Source of the DNA: Streptomyces klenkii
GTDB taxonomy: Bacteria; Actinomycetota; Actinomycetes; Streptomycetales; Streptomycetaceae
Direction: 5' to 3'
Length of the DNA stretch: 64,000 nucleotides
Assembly (NCBI RefSeq): GCF_003626645.1
Contig: NZ_RBAM01000008.1
Coordinates: 124,001 to 188,000 of the forward strand
Position 1 is the first letter of the stretch; each line of letters starts with the position of its first letter. The translations under genes and the position numbers were made by a program. Below are positions 1-9,109 of this stretch, in pieces. A model generated the notes under the pieces. That model searched no databases and was not told the origin of the DNA. It saw nothing but the letters and a program-made list of their open reading frames with translations.

Positions 1-979
1 CGCGGCGCCCGCGGACGAGGAGGCGGCCCGGCGGCGAGGGGAGCGCCGGGCCGCGCGGATCGCTGCGGGCGTCACGGAGTTGGAGCAGCGGCTCACGGAT
101 CTTCTGCGCGGCGGGCTCGCGGCCGCGGAAGGCGCGGGGTACGGGCAGTGGGACGAGACGGCGGCCCGCATGGTCGACGCCCAGGCGCCCGGGCTGGCCT
201 CGCGCGTACGGGAGTTGGCGTCGCTGCGGGGGGCCGGGGCGGACCGTGCGGGGCGGCTGCTGGAAGAGTGCGCTCTGCTGCACACCCTCAACCAGGGCTG
301 GCTGCGCCTGGGCGAGCTGCCCGGTCCGCTGGCCGCGACGGTGCGTTCGCGGGTGGGCCTGACCACGGACGCCGCGGCGCTGCTCGCGTCCGGGCCGCTG
401 GTCCGCGACCACTGGCTGGTCCTGGCGCAGCGGGACAGCGACGACGGCCGGCTGACCACGCGCCGCATCTGGCTCCACGGGCGCGGCTCGGGCCGGATGG
501 CCGTGCTCCTCTCTTACGGGGCGGCCGGGCGAGCGCCCGAACTGTCGCTGCCCGTGGGCCTGTCCATCGACGCCGACCTCGTCTACTACCCCGCGGCCCG
601 CCCGCTGCGCGCGGCCCTCGGCACGCGCCATGCGCCGCCCGTGGAGAGCCCCGGCCCGCCGCCGGGGGGCGGAGTGGAGGCGGCCCTCTCCGCGTACGGG
701 GAGGCCCTGCGCGACGACCCCTGGCTGGAGACGTGGCCGGTCGTCCTGGAAGGCGTGATCCCGGTCCCGCCGCCCCCGCCCTCGGAGGCCGGAGGCTGGC
801 AACTTGCGGACGCGGAGGGCGAGTCCGCCCTTGAGGTCGACCCGAGGCACCGGGACGGCCACGCCCTGTGGCAGCTGACCGCCATATCGGCCGGCACCCC
901 GATAACCGTCTTCGCGGAATACGGCCACGACGGCGTGCGGCCACTATCCACGTGGGCCCCGGAACCGGTGCCTCTCTAA
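1..979 (+). CDS. SWIM zinc-finger family protein, C-terminal part (5' truncated by window)
   Basis: The reading frame is open from base 2 with no stop, so the gene starts upstream of the window; about 325 C-terminal residues are visible. The visible part begins with an Arg/Ala-rich helix and then EQRLTDLLRGGLA, the kind of linker that follows the SWIM zinc-binding domain in this actinobacterial family; the CxCx(n)CxH zinc motif itself is outside the window. The family call rests on this tail and on the neighbour, a DUF5691 protein, since SWIM and DUF5691 genes sit next to MoxR-ATPase/VWA genes in Streptomyces. Function of the set is unknown. An internal TTG at 80 is not a likely start because the frame continues upstream. 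Confidence 0.7.
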   Translation, partial: AAPADEEAARRRGERRAARIAAGVTELEQRLTDLLRGGLAAAEGAGYGQWDETAARMVDAQAPGLASRVRELASLRGAGADRAGRLLEECALLHTLNQGWLRLGELPGPLAATVRSRVGLTTDAAALLASGPLVRDHWLVLAQRDSDDGRLTTRRIWLHGRGSGRMAVLLSYGAAGRAPELSLPVGLSIDADLVYYPAARPLRAALGTRHAPPVESPGPPPGGGVEAALSAYGEALRDDPWLETWPVVLEGVIPVPPPPPSEAGGWQLADAEGESALEVDPRHRDGHALWQLTAISAGTPITVFAEYGHDGVRPLSTWAPEPVPL

Positions 980-1000
980 CGACCCGCCATCCGGCACCGC

Positions 1001-1193
1001 CGCCGTGGCTGATCACCGCTGCGGCGGACGCAAGGGGGCCCGGCCCCGAGCCGCAAAGGGCACCCGGCCAGGCCATTCACCCCCGCCGCAACGGCGAGCA
1101 ACCACCCCCGGCCAACCCGGCGGTGCCGGACCCGGCTCAGGCCGTACGGCACCGCCGGACACCAGCGCCGTGGCTGATCACCGCCGCGGCGGA
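1001..1193. repeat. 28-bp direct repeat in the SWIM-DUF5691 gap
   Basis: Two copies of a 28-bp sequence lie at 1001-1028 and 1166-1193. They begin CGCCGTGGCTGATCACCGC, differ at one position, and are spaced 165 bp apart. The core TGATCA is a palindrome and the flanks are partly self-complementary. The 311-bp gap (980-1290) has no gene I recognise; its open frames are continuations of neighbouring frames. Confidence 0.6.
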
Positions 1194-1290
1194 GGGATTT
1201 CCCCCTGACCCACCCCTTCCCGAAACCCCTGCGGGGGGCTGCGGGGCTGAGCCCGGGTCTCTTCCCGATCCGCACACGAAAGGCAAGCGC

Positions 1291-2874
1291 ATGGACCACA
1301 CCTGGGACTCGCTCGTCGGGTCCGCTCTGCTCGGGACCGGGCGGCGCGTGCCGCCCGTGCGGGCCCGGGACGGGCAGGACGTGGCGGCGGCGTTGCTGGA
1401 CGCCGCCGCGGTGGAGACCGTGCGGCGGCGCGCCGGGGCCGTCGCGGCCGTGGCGCGGGCCCGGCCGGAGCCTGCGCCCGAGGACGTACGGCCGCCCCTG
1501 CCCCCCGCGGCCCGCCGGCGCCTCGCCCTGCTGCTGGCCGGAGGCGGGCGCCGCGGCGCCGCCCCGGATCTCACGGAGCTGCTGCCGCAGTGGCTGGCCG
1601 CCGCCAACCGGCACGGCTACCAGGCGCCGAAGGCCCTGCTGCCCGCCCTCCTGGAGGCGGCCAGGGCCCGTACGGACCTACGGCAGGAGGCGCTCGCGCT
1701 CGGCGGCCCGGGAGCCCGCTGGCTGGCCGGGCTCAACCCGCAGTGGAAGTACGCGCTGCGAGGCCCGTCGGTCGCGGGCACCACGGACCCGGCCGTGTGG
1801 GAGGAGGGGCTGTTCGCCGAGCGAGCCGCGTTCCTCACGGCCACGCGGCGGCGCGACCCGGCGGCGGCCCGCGAGCTGCTCGCCGGCTCGTGGGCGACGG
1901 AGCGGGCCGAGGACCGCCTGATGTTCCTGGACGTGCTGCGCGAGCAGCTGTCCGCGGCGGACGAGCCGTTCCTGGAGGACACCCTGTCCGACCGCAGCCG
2001 CAACGTCCGGGCGACCGCGGCGGAGCTGCTGTCCGCGCTGCCGGGCTCGGCGCTCGCGGCCCGGATGGCGGACCGGGCCCGCAGCTGCGTGTCCTTGGAC
2101 CGCACGGGCGCCGGCGAGGGCCCGAGGATCGCGGTGGAGGCGCCGCACGAGTGCGACAAGGGGATGCAGCGCGACGGCGTCGTCGTGAAGCCGCCGTCGA
2201 GGCGCGGCGAGCGCTCGTGGTGGCTGAGCCAGATCGTGGAGGCGGCCCCGCTGGCGGCGTGGCGCGAGCGGTTCGGCGGGCGCGGCCCGGCAGGGATCGT
2301 GGCGCTGCCGGTCACCGACGGCTGGCAGCCGGAGCTGCACGCCGCCTGGTGCCGGGCCGCGATCCGGCAGCGGGACGCGGAGTGGGCGCGGGCGCTGCTC
2401 GGCCCGGCGTCGGAGCCGCCCGCGGCGGAGGGCACGTCGTGGCGGGACCCGGCGAAGCTGCTGTCGGCGCTGCCGGCGGACGAGCGGGCGGAGTGGGTCG
2501 CGGAGTTCGTGTCGGCGCACGGCCTGTCGGACGCGTTCCGGCTGCTGGGCGTGTGCGCGGTGCCGTGGGCGGAGCCTCTGGGCCGGGCGATCGTGGACGC
2601 CCTGGACACGGCCCGCGACGCCGGCAGCTATCCGTGGAGCTTCAGCGGGGTGATGGGCCTGGCCGAACGCTGCCTGGATCCGGCGCAGGCCGACCGGCTG
2701 GAGATTCTCACCGCGCAGCCACAGGAGCAGCAGGTACAGGAGCCGGGCGGCGGCCCGGCCACGTCCGGCGCGAGCGCGTACTGGGGCGAGGCGTTCCAGC
2801 GCCTCGTGGGCACGCTGCGCCTGCGCGCCACCATGCTGGCCGAGCTGGCCGGCCCGGCCGGGCGCCCCGCCTGA
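1291..2874 (+). CDS. DUF5691 domain-containing protein
   Basis: The 527-residue protein starts at ATG 1291 (MDHTWDSLVGSALLGTGRR), preceded by an AAAGG-type ribosome site. The frame is open further upstream, but that part is low-complexity Pro/Arg sequence and is rejected. The N-terminal ALLGTGRR motif, the long Leu/Ala-rich helical body and the position after a SWIM-family gene match the DUF5691 family, which is encoded with SWIM, MoxR-type AAA+ and VWA proteins in actinobacteria. No signal peptide or membrane helix is visible, so it is probably cytoplasmic. Biochemical role unknown; by context it may belong to a MoxR/VWA chaperone-like system. It is convergent with icmB, 57 bp away. Confidence 0.8.
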   Translation: MDHTWDSLVGSALLGTGRRVPPVRARDGQDVAAALLDAAAVETVRRRAGAVAAVARARPEPAPEDVRPPLPPAARRRLALLLAGGGRRGAAPDLTELLPQWLAAANRHGYQAPKALLPALLEAARARTDLRQEALALGGPGARWLAGLNPQWKYALRGPSVAGTTDPAVWEEGLFAERAAFLTATRRRDPAAARELLAGSWATERAEDRLMFLDVLREQLSAADEPFLEDTLSDRSRNVRATAAELLSALPGSALAARMADRARSCVSLDRTGAGEGPRIAVEAPHECDKGMQRDGVVVKPPSRRGERSWWLSQIVEAAPLAAWRERFGGRGPAGIVALPVTDGWQPELHAAWCRAAIRQRDAEWARALLGPASEPPAAEGTSWRDPAKLLSALPADERAEWVAEFVSAHGLSDAFRLLGVCAVPWAEPLGRAIVDALDTARDAGSYPWSFSGVMGLAERCLDPAQADRLEILTAQPQEQQVQEPGGGPATSGASAYWGEAFQRLVGTLRLRATMLAELAGPAGRPA

Positions 2875-2931
2875 CACGGGACGCCCGGACGCGAGGCCGG
2901 AGCCGTAAGGGAAGGAGTGGCCGCGGTGCCG

Positions 2932-3345
2932 TCAGGCCCCCGCCGACTGGCGGACGTTCGCGTTGACCCACTCCACGATCGAGGCCGTCGTGGCCCCGGG
3001 AGTGAAGATCGCGGCGACGCCCTGCTCCTTCAGCGGCGCGATGTCCGCCTCGGGGATGATCCCGCCGCCGAAGACCTTGATGTCCTCCGCGTCGCGCTCG
3101 CGCAGCAGCTCCAGGACCTTGGCGAAGAGGGTGTTGTGGGCGCCGGAGAGGATGGACAGGCCGATCGCGTCGGCGTCCTCCTGGATCGCGGTGTCCACGA
3201 TCTGCTCGGGCGTCTGGTGGAGGCCCGTGTAGATGACCTCCATGCCCGCGTCGCGCAGCGCCCGCGCGATGACCTTGGCGCCGCGGTCATGGCCGTCCAG
3301 CCCCGGCTTGGCCACCACTACGCGGATCGGACCGGTCACTCCCAT
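2932..3345 (-). CDS. icmB: Isobutyryl/methylmalonyl-CoA mutase small subunit, B12-binding
   Basis: A 137-residue stand-alone cobalamin-binding domain. The B12 base-off/His-on signature is complete: DGHDRG at residues 17-22 (His19 would be the lower cobalt ligand), the SxL motif in GLSILSGAH, and the GGG loop in FGGGIIPEAD. Separate small subunits of this size pair with an IcmA-type large subunit encoded elsewhere and convert isobutyryl-CoA to n-butyryl-CoA, feeding valine catabolism and polyketide precursor pools. ATG 3345 is chosen because GGAGG lies 5 nt upstream; an in-frame ATG at 3357 overlaps that ribosome site and has none of its own. From memory, icmB is near pcrA in S. coelicolor too. 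A methylmalonyl-CoA mutase role cannot be excluded. Confidence 0.85.
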   Translation of the reverse strand: MGVTGPIRVVVAKPGLDGHDRGAKVIARALRDAGMEVIYTGLHQTPEQIVDTAIQEDADAIGLSILSGAHNTLFAKVLELLRERDAEDIKVFGGGIIPEADIAPLKEQGVAAIFTPGATTASIVEWVNANVRQSAGA

Positions 3346-3700
3346 CACTGCCTCCATGTACGACCGCCGGTAACCGGCGCCCAGGGATGTGAACGAACGT
3401 TATCTCCAGCATCCCGCACCCGGCCGTTTCGCGGTGCGGAGCGAGGGGGAAATCACACGTGGGACAACACGTCGCTACGCACCGTCCGCGCGCCTCCGCG
3501 TCTTACGGGTCGCCCAGCCACCCGCGTCGCCGGGGCGGCGAGTCTTCGGGCGGTCGCGAGGGGAGCCGCGGGTGAGGCCGCCGCACCACTGTGCCGACAG
3601 CCGCACGGCACAGCGGTGCGGCCGGCCGCGCGCAGCTGCCCGTGGGCGCACACGGGGGGACGACAGCCGCGCTTCCCGGGTGCCGTTCGGGAGGCCGGCC
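3346..3700. promoter_or_regulatory. Divergent intergenic region icmB / lipase
   Basis: A 355-bp gap between divergent genes. A 13-bp odd palindrome GCCGGTAACCGGC lies at 3365-3377, next to the icmB start and followed by a slightly AT-richer GAACGAACGTTATC stretch that could hold promoter elements. The remainder up to the lipase ribosome site is GC-rich with no gene I can support. Confidence 0.35.
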
Positions 3701-4573
3701 ATGAGGACCAGAACCCTGCCGTTCATCACCATCCTCGCCGCACTGCTGCGCCCGTCGACCGCGCTCGTCCGGTCCTCGGTGCTGGAGCTGGCGATACTCA
3801 CCGGTCATCTGCTGCTGTACCCGACCGGGGTGGTGCAGGAGCGGCCGCCGCCGCGCCGGGCGCTCCCCGCGCTTCCGGCCGCCGGCGACACGCCCGACAC
3901 GCCCGCACTGCACGAATCCGTCGAAACAGAACAAGAAGGTCATCTGCCTGTTCTGTTGCTGCACGGCTTCATCGACAACCGTTCGGTGTTCGTGCTGTTG
4001 CGCAGATCCCTGCGCCGGCACGGCTGGAAGCAGGTCGAATCCCTCAACTACTCGCCCCTGACCTGCGACATCCGCACCGCGGCCCGCCTGCTGGGCCGGC
4101 ACGTGGAGGACATCTGCGCCCGCACCGGGCAGCAGCGGGTCGACGTGGTCGGGCACAGCCTCGGCGGCCTGATCGCGCGGTACTACGTCCAGCGGATGGG
4201 CGGGGATGTGCGCGTCCGGGTCCTGGTCACGCTCGGCACCCCGCACGCGGGCACGCGCGCGGCGTCGCTGCTGCCCGCGCATCCGCTGGTGCGCCAGATG
4301 CGCCCGGGATCGGACGTCGTCGCCGAACTCGCAGGCCCCGCACCGGATTGCGCAACGCATTTCATCAGTTTCTGGAGCGACCTGGACCAATTGATGGTGC
4401 CCGTGGAATGCGCGCGCGTCGACCACCCGGATCTGAGCGCGCGCAATGTGCGCGTGACAGGCGTGGGACACCTGGCACTGCCCGTGCACTGGGAGGTCGC
4501 GGCCGGCATACGACAGGCCCTGACCACGGAAGAAACGGCTGAGGATGCTTCGGGAGCGGCGTCAGTCGCCTGA
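3701..4573 (+). CDS. Secreted or membrane-anchored lipase/esterase (alpha/beta hydrolase)
   Basis: A 290-residue protein with an N-terminal hydrophobic segment (about residues 5-40), consistent with export or anchoring. The oxyanion-hole motif VLLLHGF lies at residues 84-90, and the nucleophile elbow GHSLGG puts the catalytic Ser at residue 153, inside the VDVVGHSLGGLIARYY context typical of class I-type triacylglycerol lipases. Likely acid and His residues are in SDLDQLMVP and GVGHLALP near the C terminus. ATG 3701 has GGAGG six bases upstream; a longer open frame from 3389 lacks a good ribosome site. Substrate unknown. An inverted repeat overlaps the stop codon. Confidence 0.85.
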   Translation: MRTRTLPFITILAALLRPSTALVRSSVLELAILTGHLLLYPTGVVQERPPPRRALPALPAAGDTPDTPALHESVETEQEGHLPVLLLHGFIDNRSVFVLLRRSLRRHGWKQVESLNYSPLTCDIRTAARLLGRHVEDICARTGQQRVDVVGHSLGGLIARYYVQRMGGDVRVRVLVTLGTPHAGTRAASLLPAHPLVRQMRPGSDVVAELAGPAPDCATHFISFWSDLDQLMVPVECARVDHPDLSARNVRVTGVGHLALPVHWEVAAGIRQALTTEETAEDASGAASVA

Positions 4574-4608
4574 AAACCGAACGCAAGTCGAACGTCAAAT
4601 CGGTTTTC
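4572..4608 (+). terminator. Inverted repeat at the lipase stop codon
   Basis: GAAAACCGA (4572-4580) pairs with TCGGTTTTC (4600-4608) around a 19-nt loop; it starts inside the lipase TGA stop. There is no T-tract, so it is either a weak terminator or a site in the leader of the next gene. A second small hairpin CCGCC/GGCGG follows at about 4620-4633. Confidence 0.4.
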
Positions 4609-4736
4609 GGGGGTTCAGTCCGCCAAAAGGCGGCCAAATGCCCGGACCCTTGCCGCCCGAAACGTGACGAAGATTGTCGCCGTACCGTACCGCCGGGTAC
4701 AGTCGCCGCTAATTCTCCTCCCTCGGCGAAAGAGAC

Positions 4737-6470
4737 GTGGTGGTGAACGACCGTCACCCGGCGGCGGGCCCCGGCCCGTCCGTCCCCGCTCAGGACGGCT
4801 CCTACGGGCACTACGCGTCGTACGGTCAGCAGAGCGCACCGCACAACTACACCGGGTACGACGGCTATGACAGCGGCCAGTGGGAGACCACGGGCTGGGA
4901 CGGGCAGTCCCCGGACGGGGCCTGGGGGAGCAGCACCACCAGTCAGTGGGGCGCCACCGGCCAGACCCAGATCTGGGACTTCAGCGCGTACACCGCCGTG
5001 GACACCGGGCAGGCCGACGCCACCGGCCAGTGGGACACCTCCGGCGCCATCGCGACTCCCCCCACAGGCCAGTGGGACACAAGCGCCATGACGCCGAGCG
5101 CCTGGGGCGCGAACGGTGCCTACGACACCTCCGGGCACTGGGAGGTGACCGGGCAGACCGACTTCCCCGCGCAGGCACAAGCGCAGGCACAAGCCCAGGC
5201 GCACCCGCAGGGCCAGAGCTGGGACACCAGTGGCACCGGGCAGTTCTCCTCCTGGGACACCGGCGCCGGGCAGGCCGCCGCGTCAGGCCAGTGGGACACC
5301 TCCGGGCAGTGGGACACCTCGGGCGGTCAGAACCAGTGGGACACCGGCGCCGGGCAGACCCAGATCTGGGACACCAGCGCGTACGCCGCCATGGACACCG
5401 GCCGGGCGGGCCAGGGCCCCGAGGCCGGCGGAGAGCCGCAGCACGCCCCGACCCTCATGACCGACCTCTCCGGCATCGAGGCGATGGAAGCCGCGATGGA
5501 TGCGGCCGCGGCCGATGCCGCGGGCCCGCAGGCCGCCCCCGAGGGAGGCCTCTCCCCCGCCGGTGCCGTCGCGAACGCCGAGACGCAAGCCATGCTGTTC
5601 GTCCCCCCGGCCCGCGACGGCGACGTCCCGGCCCCGGGCGACGACACCCCCGGCGAGGCCCGCGCCGCCCACGGCCGCGAGACCCATGGCGGCGAGGCCC
5701 GCGGCCGCGACGCCCACTCCCGGGCCGGCCGCCGCAAGGGCGGCCCGTCCCGTACGGGATACCGCCCCCGCCGCAAGGCCCTGCTGACCATCGCCGTGCC
5801 CTCGGCCGCCGTCATAGGAGTCGCCGGGATCGCCGCCGCGACCGTCTCCGGCGGGCAGAGCGACAGCAAGCCCCAGGCCGCCTCCGCCCCGGACAGCGCC
5901 CCCGCCCCGGCCATGGCCAACAGCAAGCTGGACACCCAGCTCGCGAGCCTCAGCCACGGCGCCGACGACTTCGCGACCCGCGCCAACCGCACGCAGGAGC
6001 GCATCGACCTCAAGGCGCGCCAGGAAGCGGAGAAGAAACGTAAAGCGGAGGAAGCGGCCCGCAAGGAGGCCGAGCGGCCGAAGTACTCCCTCCCCGTAGC
6101 GCAGCACGGCCTGAGCGCCTATTACGGCCAGGCCGGCGTCAACTGGATGTCGGTGCACACCGGCATCGACTTCCCCGTCTCCTACGGCACGCCCGTCATG
6201 GCGGCCACGGACGGCACGGTCCGCACGCAGTACAACGTGGCCTACGGGAACATGGCCATAGTGACCTCGCCCGACGGCGTCGAGACCTGGTACTGCCACC
6301 TGAGCAGTACCAAGCTCCGGTCCGGCCAGGTCAAGGCCGGTGACGTCATCGCCTACTCCGGCAACTCCGGCAACTCCACCGGCCCGCACCTGCACTTCGA
6401 GGTGCGTCCCGGCGGCTCGGCCGTGGACCCCCTGCCGTGGCTGCGGGCGCACGGCTTCGACCCGACGTAG
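4737..6470 (+). CDS. Membrane-anchored M23 (LytM-type) metallopeptidase with N-terminal WDTS repeats
   Basis: A 577-residue three-part protein. Residues 1 to about 340 are low-complexity, with about a dozen W-centred repeats such as GQWDTSG, HWEVTG and QIWDTSAY. A basic stretch RPRRKALLT leads into one transmembrane helix (about 345-370), giving a cytoplasmic N terminus. A short Lys/Glu/Ala coiled coil follows, then a C-terminal peptidase_M23 domain with HTGIDF (H and D zinc ligands) and the HLHFEVR motif (last zinc His). It should cleave peptidoglycan cross-links outside the membrane. Three consecutive GTG codons (4737, 4740, 4743) make the exact start uncertain. The repeat arm is unusual and may be an intracellular interaction or phosphorylation tail. 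Confidence 0.85.
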   Translation: MVVNDRHPAAGPGPSVPAQDGSYGHYASYGQQSAPHNYTGYDGYDSGQWETTGWDGQSPDGAWGSSTTSQWGATGQTQIWDFSAYTAVDTGQADATGQWDTSGAIATPPTGQWDTSAMTPSAWGANGAYDTSGHWEVTGQTDFPAQAQAQAQAQAHPQGQSWDTSGTGQFSSWDTGAGQAAASGQWDTSGQWDTSGGQNQWDTGAGQTQIWDTSAYAAMDTGRAGQGPEAGGEPQHAPTLMTDLSGIEAMEAAMDAAAADAAGPQAAPEGGLSPAGAVANAETQAMLFVPPARDGDVPAPGDDTPGEARAAHGRETHGGEARGRDAHSRAGRRKGGPSRTGYRPRRKALLTIAVPSAAVIGVAGIAAATVSGGQSDSKPQAASAPDSAPAPAMANSKLDTQLASLSHGADDFATRANRTQERIDLKARQEAEKKRKAEEAARKEAERPKYSLPVAQHGLSAYYGQAGVNWMSVHTGIDFPVSYGTPVMAATDGTVRTQYNVAYGNMAIVTSPDGVETWYCHLSSTKLRSGQVKAGDVIAYSGNSGNSTGPHLHFEVRPGGSAVDPLPWLRAHGFDPT

Positions 6471-6534
6471 CCCGGCACGGCCCGGCGTGAGCGGCCCCGC
6501 CCGCGGGGGCGGGGCTGCTCCCGCCGGGACGGGG

Positions 6535-9015
6535 CTACAGCTTCTCGACCGGTGCGTAGCGCAGGAGCAGCCGCTTCGGCTTCTCCTCGCCGAAGTCGAC
6601 CGTGGCCTCGGCGTTGTCGCCGCTGCCCTTGACGCCGACGACGGTGCCGAGCCCGAACGAGTCGTGCGTGACGCGGTCGCCCACGGCCAGGGCCACCACC
6701 GGCCGGTCCTTCGCGCGGCGCGTGGCGAAGCCGGACGGGCCGGCCTTGCGCGTCGTGAAGCCCGAGGTGATCCCGGAGCCCAGACCGCCGCCGCCCGAGC
6801 TCCCCGAGCCGATCGAGCTCATCGACGCCGACGGCTTCGAGGGGCCGGTGCGCCGCCACTGCACGTACTGGTCCGGGATCTCCTCCAGGAACCGCGACGG
6901 CGGGTTGTACGCGGGCTGGCCCCAGGCGCTGCGCATGCTCGCGCGCGTCAGGTACAGCCGCTCGCGGGCGCGGGTGATGCCCACGTAGGCGAGGCGCCGC
7001 TCCTCCTCCAGCTCCTTGGTCTGGCCGAGGGCGCGCATGTGCGGGAAGACGCCGTCCTCCATGCCGGTGACGAAGACGACGGGGAACTCCAGGCCCTTCG
7101 CCGTGTGCAGGGTCATCAGCGTGATGACGCCGCCGCCTTCCGCGTCCTCGTCGGGGATCTGGTCGGAGTCGGCGACGAGGGCGACCTTCTCCAGGAACTC
7201 GGCCAGCGTGCCGGGGTTCTCGGCGCCCTCGTCGGAGGCGCGCTCCTGCTCGAACTCCAGGGCCACGGCCGCGAGCTCCTGGAGGTTCTCCACGCGGGTC
7301 TCGTCCTGGGGGTCGGTGGAGGATTGCAGCTCGGCGAGGTAGCCGGTGCGCTCCAGGACCGCTTCGAGCACCGTGGCGGGGCCGGCGCCGGACTCGGCGA
7401 TCGTGCGGAGCTCCTCCATCAGGACGTTGAAGCGCTTGACGGCGTTGGCCGAGCGGGCGGCCATGCCGTAGGCCTCGTCGACGCGGCGCAGCGCCTGCGA
7501 GAAGCTGATCTTCTCGCGCAGCGACAGGGCGTCGATCATGGCTTCGGCGCGCTCGCCGATGCCGCGCTTGGGCACGTTGAGGATGCGGCGCAGCGGGACG
7601 GTGTCCTCGGGGTTGGCGAGGACACGCAGGTACGCCAGGACGTCGCGGACCTCCTTGCGCTCGTAGAAGCGCACGCCGCCGACGACCTTGTAGGGCAGGC
7701 CGACGCGGATGAGGATCTCTTCGAAGACGCGGGACTGGGCGTTGGTGCGGTAGAAGACGGCGACGTCGCCGGCCTTGGCGTCGCCGGCGTCGGTGAGGCG
7801 GTCGATCTCGTCGGCGACGAACTGGGCCTCGTCGTGCTCGGTGTCGGCGACGTAGCCGGTGATGGCGGGGCCGGCGCCGGCCTCGGTCCACAGGTTCTTC
7901 GGGCGGCGGCTCTCGTTGCGCTCGATGACCGCGTTGGCGGCGTTGAGGATCGTCTGCGTGGAGCGGTAGTTCTGCTCCAGGAGGATCGTCGTGGCGTCGG
8001 GGTAGTCCTCCTCGAACTGGAGGATGTTGCGGATCGTGGCGCCGCGGAAGGCGTAGATCGACTGGTCGGCGTCGCCGACGACGCACAGCTCGGCCGGGCC
8101 CTCCTCGGGCGCCGACTCCGCGGTGCCGACGAGCTCGCGCACGAGGGTGTACTGCGCGTGGTTGGTGTCCTGGTACTCGTCGACCAGGACGTGCCGGAAG
8201 CGGCGGCGGTAGTGCTCGGCCACGTCCGGGAAGGCCTGGAGCAGGTGCACCGTGGTCATGATGATGTCGTCGAAGTCGAGGGCGTTGGCCTCGCGCAGCC
8301 GCGACTGGTACATCGCGTACGCCTCGGCGAGCGTCTTCTCGAACCCGTCGGCGGCCTGCGCGGCGAAGGCCTCCTCGTCGATCAGCTCGTTCTTGAGGTT
8401 GGAGATCTTCGCGCTGAACGACTTCGGCGGGAACTTCTTCGGGTCGAGGTCGAGGTCCCGGCAGACGAGCGCCATGAGCCGCTTGGAGTCGGCCGCGTCG
8501 TAGATCGAGAAGGAGGAGGTGAAGCCGAGCTTCTTGCTCTCGCGGCGCAGGATCCGCACGCACGCACTGTGGAAGGTCATCACCCACATGGCGTTGGCGC
8601 GCGGGCCGACGAGCTGCTCGACGCGCTCCTTCATCTCGCCCGCGGCCTTGTTGGTGAAGGTGATCGCGAGGATCTGGCCGGGGTGCACGTGCCGGGCGCC
8701 GAGCAGGTGGGCGATGCGGTGGGTGAGCACGCGCGTCTTGCCGGAGCCGGCGCCGGCGACGATGAGCAGCGGGGAGCCTGTGTGCACCACGGCGGCGCGC
8801 TGCTGGTCGTTCATGCCCTCCAGCAGCGCGGCCGGGTCCACGACGGGCCGGTGGGCGCCGTCGCGGTAGAAGGCCTCGCGGGGGACGGGCACGTCGAACG
8901 CGCCCTGGAAGAGGTCGTGCGGCACCGGCTCCGGGGCCGTGTCCTCCGGGGGCGGGGGCTCTTCGTCCGCGGGGCCGAGGTCCGCCAGGAAGCTGTCGTC
9001 AAAGAGGCTGCTCAT
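6535..9015 (-). CDS. pcrA: ATP-dependent DNA helicase PcrA/UvrD
   Basis: An 826-residue superfamily 1A helicase. Visible motifs, in order: motif I GAGSGKT at about residues 88-94, motif II DEYQDTN, motif III GDADQSIYAFRGA, motif IV QNYRST, motif V LMTLHTAKGLEFPVVF, motif VI YVGITRARE, and the PcrA-type C-terminal Tudor-like segment (VTHDSFGLGTVV) that contacts RNA polymerase in related proteins. An acidic/proline-rich N-terminal extension of about 65 residues is common in actinobacterial PcrA. It unwinds DNA 3' to 5' in nucleotide excision repair and resolves replication-transcription conflicts. ATG 9015 is the only sensible start. It is convergent with the M23 gene, 64 bp apart. Confidence 0.95.
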   Translation of the reverse strand: MSSLFDDSFLADLGPADEEPPPPEDTAPEPVPHDLFQGAFDVPVPREAFYRDGAHRPVVDPAALLEGMNDQQRAAVVHTGSPLLIVAGAGSGKTRVLTHRIAHLLGARHVHPGQILAITFTNKAAGEMKERVEQLVGPRANAMWVMTFHSACVRILRRESKKLGFTSSFSIYDAADSKRLMALVCRDLDLDPKKFPPKSFSAKISNLKNELIDEEAFAAQAADGFEKTLAEAYAMYQSRLREANALDFDDIIMTTVHLLQAFPDVAEHYRRRFRHVLVDEYQDTNHAQYTLVRELVGTAESAPEEGPAELCVVGDADQSIYAFRGATIRNILQFEEDYPDATTILLEQNYRSTQTILNAANAVIERNESRRPKNLWTEAGAGPAITGYVADTEHDEAQFVADEIDRLTDAGDAKAGDVAVFYRTNAQSRVFEEILIRVGLPYKVVGGVRFYERKEVRDVLAYLRVLANPEDTVPLRRILNVPKRGIGERAEAMIDALSLREKISFSQALRRVDEAYGMAARSANAVKRFNVLMEELRTIAESGAGPATVLEAVLERTGYLAELQSSTDPQDETRVENLQELAAVALEFEQERASDEGAENPGTLAEFLEKVALVADSDQIPDEDAEGGGVITLMTLHTAKGLEFPVVFVTGMEDGVFPHMRALGQTKELEEERRLAYVGITRARERLYLTRASMRSAWGQPAYNPPSRFLEEIPDQYVQWRRTGPSKPSASMSSIGSGSSGGGGLGSGITSGFTTRKAGPSGFATRRAKDRPVVALAVGDRVTHDSFGLGTVVGVKGSGDNAEATVDFGEEKPKRLLLRYAPVEKL

Positions 9016-9109
9016 CGCCTCCCGAGTCTAGGCGGCCCCACTGACACCCGGCCCCGCATTCACGGCGACAGTGGTCACCCCCACAGCCGGGGCGGGCGGG
9101 CGCCGCTGG

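Noticed and set aside
868..1290. Long N-terminal extension of the DUF5691 protein
   Set aside because: The upstream in-frame part overlaps the SWIM gene and is Pro/Arg low-complexity; ATG 1291 fits the family start.
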